The position numbers and the translations under genes were made by a program. DNA of 64,000 nucleotides from Magicicada septendecula (Eukaryota > Arthropoda > Insecta > Hemiptera > Cicadidae): NCBI GenBank assembly GCA_034769895.1, contig JAWRYS010000708.1, positions 1-64,000 of the forward strand. Direction: 5' to 3'. This document shows, in pieces, positions 60,020-64,000 of this stretch (positions are counted from its first letter, which is position 1; the number at the start of each line of letters is the position of its first letter). The notes under the pieces are model-generated. The model saw nothing but the letters and a program-made list of their open reading frames with translations, was not told the origin of the DNA and searched no databases.

Positions 60020-60350
60020 CCACAGTTCCCCTAAAGATATTTTAAGTACACACTACATTCGGATTTGGGTTGAAATTCTCTTCAGTATAATGGATGGATT
60101 TCTACAACTTTTTCAAAATGTAATGCCTATTTGGACCCTGATGACCTAAAATTTTTAAATTTCTAAAACTAAAAAACTACATTACAATTATTACAGACTT
60201 TTGATCCACTTTTTTGGAATCCAAAAATTGTAAAATTCCCAAAACTGAACAATATATTCAGATTTCTGCTAAAACTCTTTTCACTTTGTTACCTCATGTG
60301 AATTTTTGCGATATTTTAAATTTTACTTTCTGCCCTTAATTTTTTTGGGA
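60020..60350. repeat. Dispersed AT-rich monomer repeat, two to three units
   Basis: Shares the unit pattern of 54340-54590: attc(g/a)gatt...gttgaaattctctt near 60056-60080, and tccaaaaattgtaaaattcc, attcagatttctgc, ctcatgtgaatttttgcgat near 60220-60310. The following gggtaaagt...gatgcattaaa (60385-60433) also resembles 56285-56337, extending the link between the two loci. Confidence 0.55.
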
Positions 60351-60883
60351 TATCACTCTCAAAAACAGCAGGGTTCTGAGGGGTAAAGTCATGGAATGGA
60401 TGCTCAATTTAAAAAAATTAATTGATGCATTAAACAGTCACTGTTGAGACTTCCCCCAAAGACACAGAAGACAGACAAACAAATGACACACAGTCAAATT
60501 AAAAATGGGAATAGCCCTTTCAATAATGAAGTGTGTTTATTGTTAATTAAGTTTATTAATTTGTAGTTACAGTTATTAAATAGCAAGTAATTTAAATTAT
60601 ATGTCACATTACTAAAAATATCCTGTACTTATATATAGGGCTTCCTTATTGTAACTTCCTTGATACTGTTGTTCACAATTTAATCGCACAGACGATAAAG
60701 TCATAAGTGTATGAGTGTGAAATACAATGCACTTCACTTTACACCACACTGAACATTTTTTAATTAAAATAATTTGGGAACATACATTTTTTTCAAAAAT
60801 ATGAGGCTATTCACTCCAACTGCCTGGTAAATAAAAACAAACATAAAGAAAAATATTTTACTATATATTATATATATTCTTGG

Positions 60884-62764
60884 ATTTCGTTGTCCATGAC
60901 GTGTCCGTTACTTAACTAAATATCACTATAATATTGACGACTCGGAACACAAAGTTTTTTATAAGTAAAAACGTAAAGTTTTACCTTACAGCCTAAACCG
61001 GCTTTCACCTATAGAAGGCTTCATCAGAGGCTGTCAGTAGCGCTGCTCGTCTTGTTGTTGGCGACGAGAAAGTGTTTCGAAAGATTGAAGCTGTGTGTGT
61101 GTGGTGAGATGTGTTCGAATAATGCGTGCGATTTGAATTGTGTCTGTTCGTTTAGGATGTCGTTTTTATTTGTTTTTGTGTGTTTGTATATTTCTAATTG
61201 TTTTAGAGTGTCTAGTTTTCGGCCTTTTGTGTGTACGTGTAGTATGTTCATGTTATTGTCGATGTTTTTATATGTGTGGTTTGCTTCAATGAGGTGGTTT
61301 GCGAAGGTAGATTCTGTAGTGGTGTGGAGTGCTTTTGTGTGTTCAATGTATCTCTGTTTGAAGCTACGTCCTGTCTGGCCTATGTAGGATTTACTGCAAT
61401 TTGAACAATTTAGTTTATATACACCGGGTAGATCGAATTTGTTTTGTGCTTTGGGCATGCGTTTTGATAGTGTGTGTTCTGTTTTGTTAGTAGTTTTGTA
61501 AGCAATTCTGTATCCTGCTTTTTTGAACTTGTGGGCAATTTTTTCTGTTTGTTTGTTGATGTATGTTAGTGTTATGAATTTGTTGTTTTCTGTCTTTGTC
61601 TGTTGTTTGTTTTGTGTTTTGTGTAGGAGTTTACTGACTATTGTTCTGTCATAACCGTTAGATTCTGCTAGATATTTTATCGTGTTTAGTTCGTCTTTGT
61701 AGTCTATTTCATCTAAGGGGATGTTGTTAAGTCTATGTATCATGGTTCTGAAAGCAGCTAGTTTGTGTTGTACTGGGTGATTGGGGGTGTTGTGTATTAG
61801 TGTGTCAGTTGTAGTTGGTTTTCTGTATATACTGAATTTGTGCCTGTGTTCTAGTTTTGTGATGGAGAGGTCTAAGAAGTTTATGGTATTGTTGTGTTCG
61901 TATTCGGCAGTGAAGGTTATGTTTTTATGTATTTTGTTTATGTGCGTTAGTAACTGTTCACATTGTCTTTTGTTTCCCCTGTATAGTATTAGAATGTCAT
62001 CAACGTATCTGTGCCAATATAGTATTTTATGTGAGTGTCTGTCATTGTTTGTGAGTATTTTTGTTTTTTCTAAGTGTTGGAGGAAGACTTCTGCTAGAAT
62101 GCTGGATATGGGGGAGCCCATGGGTAGGCCATCGTTCTGTGTGTAGTATTTATTGTTATAAGTAAAGTAGTTTTGTTTTGTGATAATGTTCAGAGTTTCT
62201 GTTATTTCATTGATAAGTTCGTCTGGTGTGTTGTTCTGTTTGAGTTTGTTTTGTAGGATGGTGATTGTTTCAGAGATGGGGATGTTTGTGTACAGGTTTT
62301 TAATGTCAAAGGAGGCTAATGTGGCGTTATGGGGGATGTGTATGTCTTTTATTTTTGTTACTAGGTCAGTGTTGTTTTTTACTGCAATGTTGTTGTCTAT
62401 TTGTGTGTGTTGTCTAATAATTTTGTCTAGATATTTTGCCAGTTTGTGTGCAGGGGCATTACGGTAGTTGATAATGGGGCGGATCGGAATGTCTTCTTTA
62501 TGGATTTTGGGAAGCGCTTGGAGTGTAGGTGCTGATGGTCGGATTTGTTTCATGTAGGGCTTTTGTTTATGTGTCATAATGTGTTTGGCTTTGTTGACTA
62601 TTTGTTTTACTGAGTTTTGGTATCTGTCGGTGGGGTCGTGTTTTAGTTCTGTGATGTTGTTCTGTTCTATGAAGTCTTGTACTTTTTTGTGTAGGTTGTC
62701 TGTGGGGATAATTACAGTCGTGTTGCCTTTGTCAGCTTTTACAAATGTGATGTTGTGTTTGTGT
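60884..62764 (-). mobile_element. Penelope-like element (family A), 5'-truncated, minus-strand arm of an inverted pair
   Basis: Includes 580 intact codons and a 3' tail (about 61020 down to 60884) with ctgatgaagcc, a short stem and ggtgaaagcc, then gtaaggtaaaac and ccgagtcg. The same tail is seen at 23520-23620 and, as a fold-back, at 13475-13664. The 5' end stops at 62764, directly against a second copy in opposite orientation. Confidence 0.92.
61024..62764 (-). pseudogene. PLE reverse transcriptase plus GIY-YIG endonuclease, open but lacking its 5' end
   Basis: 580 codons without a stop. Order: ITFVKADKGNTTVII and PTLQALPKIHKE (start of the reverse transcriptase fingers), RPIINYRNAPAHKLAKYLD, SFDIKNLYTNIPI (motif A Asp), GLPMGSPISSILAEVF (motif B), WHRYVDDILILYRGN (motif C, YVDD), NFLDLSITK, IYRKPTTTD and the linker DELNTIKYLAESNGYD. 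Then GVYKLNCSNCSKSYIGQTGR (CxxC and GIY-YIG core), RYIEHTKAL, ANHLIEANHTYKN and NEQTQFKSHALFEH, with a stop at 61024. An open frame continues about 24 codons past 62764, but those residues belong to the neighbouring inverted copy. All catalytic residues I can check are present; what is missing is the N-terminal part, so this is a truncated rather than mutated copy. Confidence 0.9.
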
Positions 62765-62765
62765 A

Positions 62766-64000
62766 CAGTAAACCTCACGAACGTCACACTCACAAAAAAC
62801 GAACAAACACTCCTTGATAAAGGCCTAAAACATAACATACATTACAAACATAACAACCAAACACTAACAAAGCTCATAATTGACACAGAAACAAATATAC
62901 AAAACACAGCACTAGAACATCAAGACACATTAAGACATAATATAAACAACACAATAGGAGTACATAAGACACCAGACAACAACAACCAAAACTCAGAAAT
63001 ACACACAGCCATCAAACTGAGGGAAAAGGCACACAAACACAACATCACATTTGTAAAAGCTGACAAAGGCAACACGACTGTAATTATCCCCACAGACAAC
63101 CTACACAAAAAAGTACAAGACTTCATAGAACAGAACAACATCACAGAACTAAAACACGACCCCACCGACAGATACCAAAACTCAGTAAAACAAATAGTCA
63201 ACAAAGCCAAACACATTATGACACATAAACAAAAGCCCTACATGAAACAAATCCGACCATCAGCACCTACACTCCAAGCGCTTCCCAAAATCCATAAAGA
63301 AGACATTCCGATCCGCCCCATTATCAACTACCGTAATGCCCCTGCACACAAACTGGCAAAATATCTAGACAAAATTATTAGACAACACACACAAATAGAC
63401 AACAACATTGCAGTAAAAAACAACACTGACCTAGTAACAAAAATAAAAGACATACACATCCCCCATAACGCCACATTAGCCTCCTTTGACATTAAAAACC
63501 TGTACACAAACATCCCCATCTCTGAAACAATCACCATCCTACAAAACAAACTCAAACAGAACAACACACCAGACGAACTTATCAATGAAATAACAGAAAC
63601 TCTGAACATTATCACAAAACAAAACTACTTTACTTATAACAATAAATACTACACACAGAACGATGGCCTACCCATGGGCTCCCCCATATCCAGCATTCTA
63701 GCAGACGTCTTCCTCCAACACTTAGAAAAAACAAAAATACTCACAAACAATGACAGACACTCACATAAAATACTATATTGGCACAGATACGTTGATGACA
63801 TTCTAATACTATACAGGGGAAACAAAAGACAATGTGAACAGTTACTAACGCACATAAACAAAATACATAAAAACATAACCTTCACTGCCGAATACGAACA
63901 CAACAATACCATAAACTTCTTAGACCTCTCCATCACAAAACTAGAACACAGGCACAAATTCAGTATATACAGAAAACCAACTACAACTGACACACTAATA
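62766..64000 (+). mobile_element. Penelope-like element (family A), plus-strand arm, runs off the window
   Basis: Begins immediately after the inverted copy and reaches the window end. It extends about 263 bases further toward its 5' end than the minus-strand copy. From 63031 to 64000 it mirrors 62764 to 61795 almost perfectly (one substitution noticed, in the codon after ILA). Confidence 0.92.
62768..64000 (+). pseudogene. PLE polyprotein, N-terminal region and reverse transcriptase, open to the window end
   Basis: 411 codons open with no stop and no in-frame start at the left edge. The first part, absent from the inverted partner, reads VNLTNVTLTKNEQTLLDKGL, HNIHYKHNNQTLTKLIIDTE and IHTAIKLREKAHKHN, resembling the region upstream of the reverse transcriptase in PLEs (a LTxxExxLLxxGL-type motif). 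It continues through PTLQALPKIHKE, FDIKNLYTNIPI, GLPMGSPISSILADVF and WHRYVDDILILYRGN to IYRKPTTTDTLI at the edge. The GIY-YIG part lies beyond the window. Whether a longer 5' copy or a start codon exists cannot be told, since the sequence left of 62766 belongs to the other arm. Open and conserved, hence recent. Confidence 0.85.

Noticed and set aside
61052-62467. Plus-strand open frames rich in Cys, Val, Phe and Leu opposite the PLE gene (and their mirror at 63328-63993)
   Set aside because: They are antisense shadows of the Asn/Thr/His/Lys-rich PLE coding sequence.

Overview
This window looks like intergenic DNA from an animal, most likely an insect. It is AT-rich and packed with decayed mobile elements of kinds common in arthropod genomes: mariner, hAT, P-like and PIF/Harbinger transposons, Penelope-like elements (PLEs) and an RTE-type LINE. 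I found no convincing host gene, rRNA, tRNA, CRISPR array or bacterial-type operon. The insect assignment is inferred from the element mix; the species cannot be named from the sequence alone.

Layout from left to right. 1-5.7 kb: AT-rich DNA, a palindromic insertion (1728-2067) with a 13-bp target duplication, a ~121-bp minisatellite (2500-3050), a broken TTF-finger hAT transposase gene on the minus strand (3185-5127) and a small MITE (5529-5666). 5.7-8.9 kb: a hAT element with both ends and a perfect 8-bp target duplication, but a broken transposase gene. 9-13.4 kb: an N-terminal fragment of a DUF4817-type transposase, then a mariner (12027-13346) whose reading frame has only two nonsense codons. 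13.5-15.7 kb: a second palindromic PLE-tail insertion and a 5'-truncated PLE with a 13-bp target duplication. 15.7-19.7 kb: mostly featureless. 19.7-24.5 kb: an RTE-like LINE, a PLE tail and the 3' half of a P-like transposase side by side, probably nested. 24.5-29.3 kb: a hAT pseudogene interrupted by another PLE, a fold-back repeat and a decayed PIF/Harbinger end.

29971-51844 is the most striking structure. It is an LTR retrotransposon on the minus strand arranged as LTR-internal-LTR-internal-LTR-internal-LTR, flanked by a single 4-bp direct repeat (cagt). The LTRs are 2.6-2.7 kb. Each ~3.77-kb internal region has a primer-binding site matching initiator tRNA-Met and a polypurine tract, but the only long gene is a 696-codon gag. 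No protease, reverse transcriptase or integrase is visible. It therefore looks like a non-autonomous, gag-only family preserved as a trimeric array. Two gag copies look whole and one is broken.

51.9-60.9 kb: partial copies of hAT elements, a ~0.9-kb direct duplication carrying a 70-unit AC microsatellite in one copy only, a dispersed AT-rich monomer repeat, and a broken mariner with one inverted end. 60.9-64 kb: two PLE copies joined head to head at their truncated 5' ends, giving a nearly perfect inverted repeat of at least 970 bp per arm that runs off the window. The PLE insertions share 11-13-bp target duplications, a GIY-YIG endonuclease after the reverse transcriptase, and hammerhead-ribozyme-like cores in their 3' tails.
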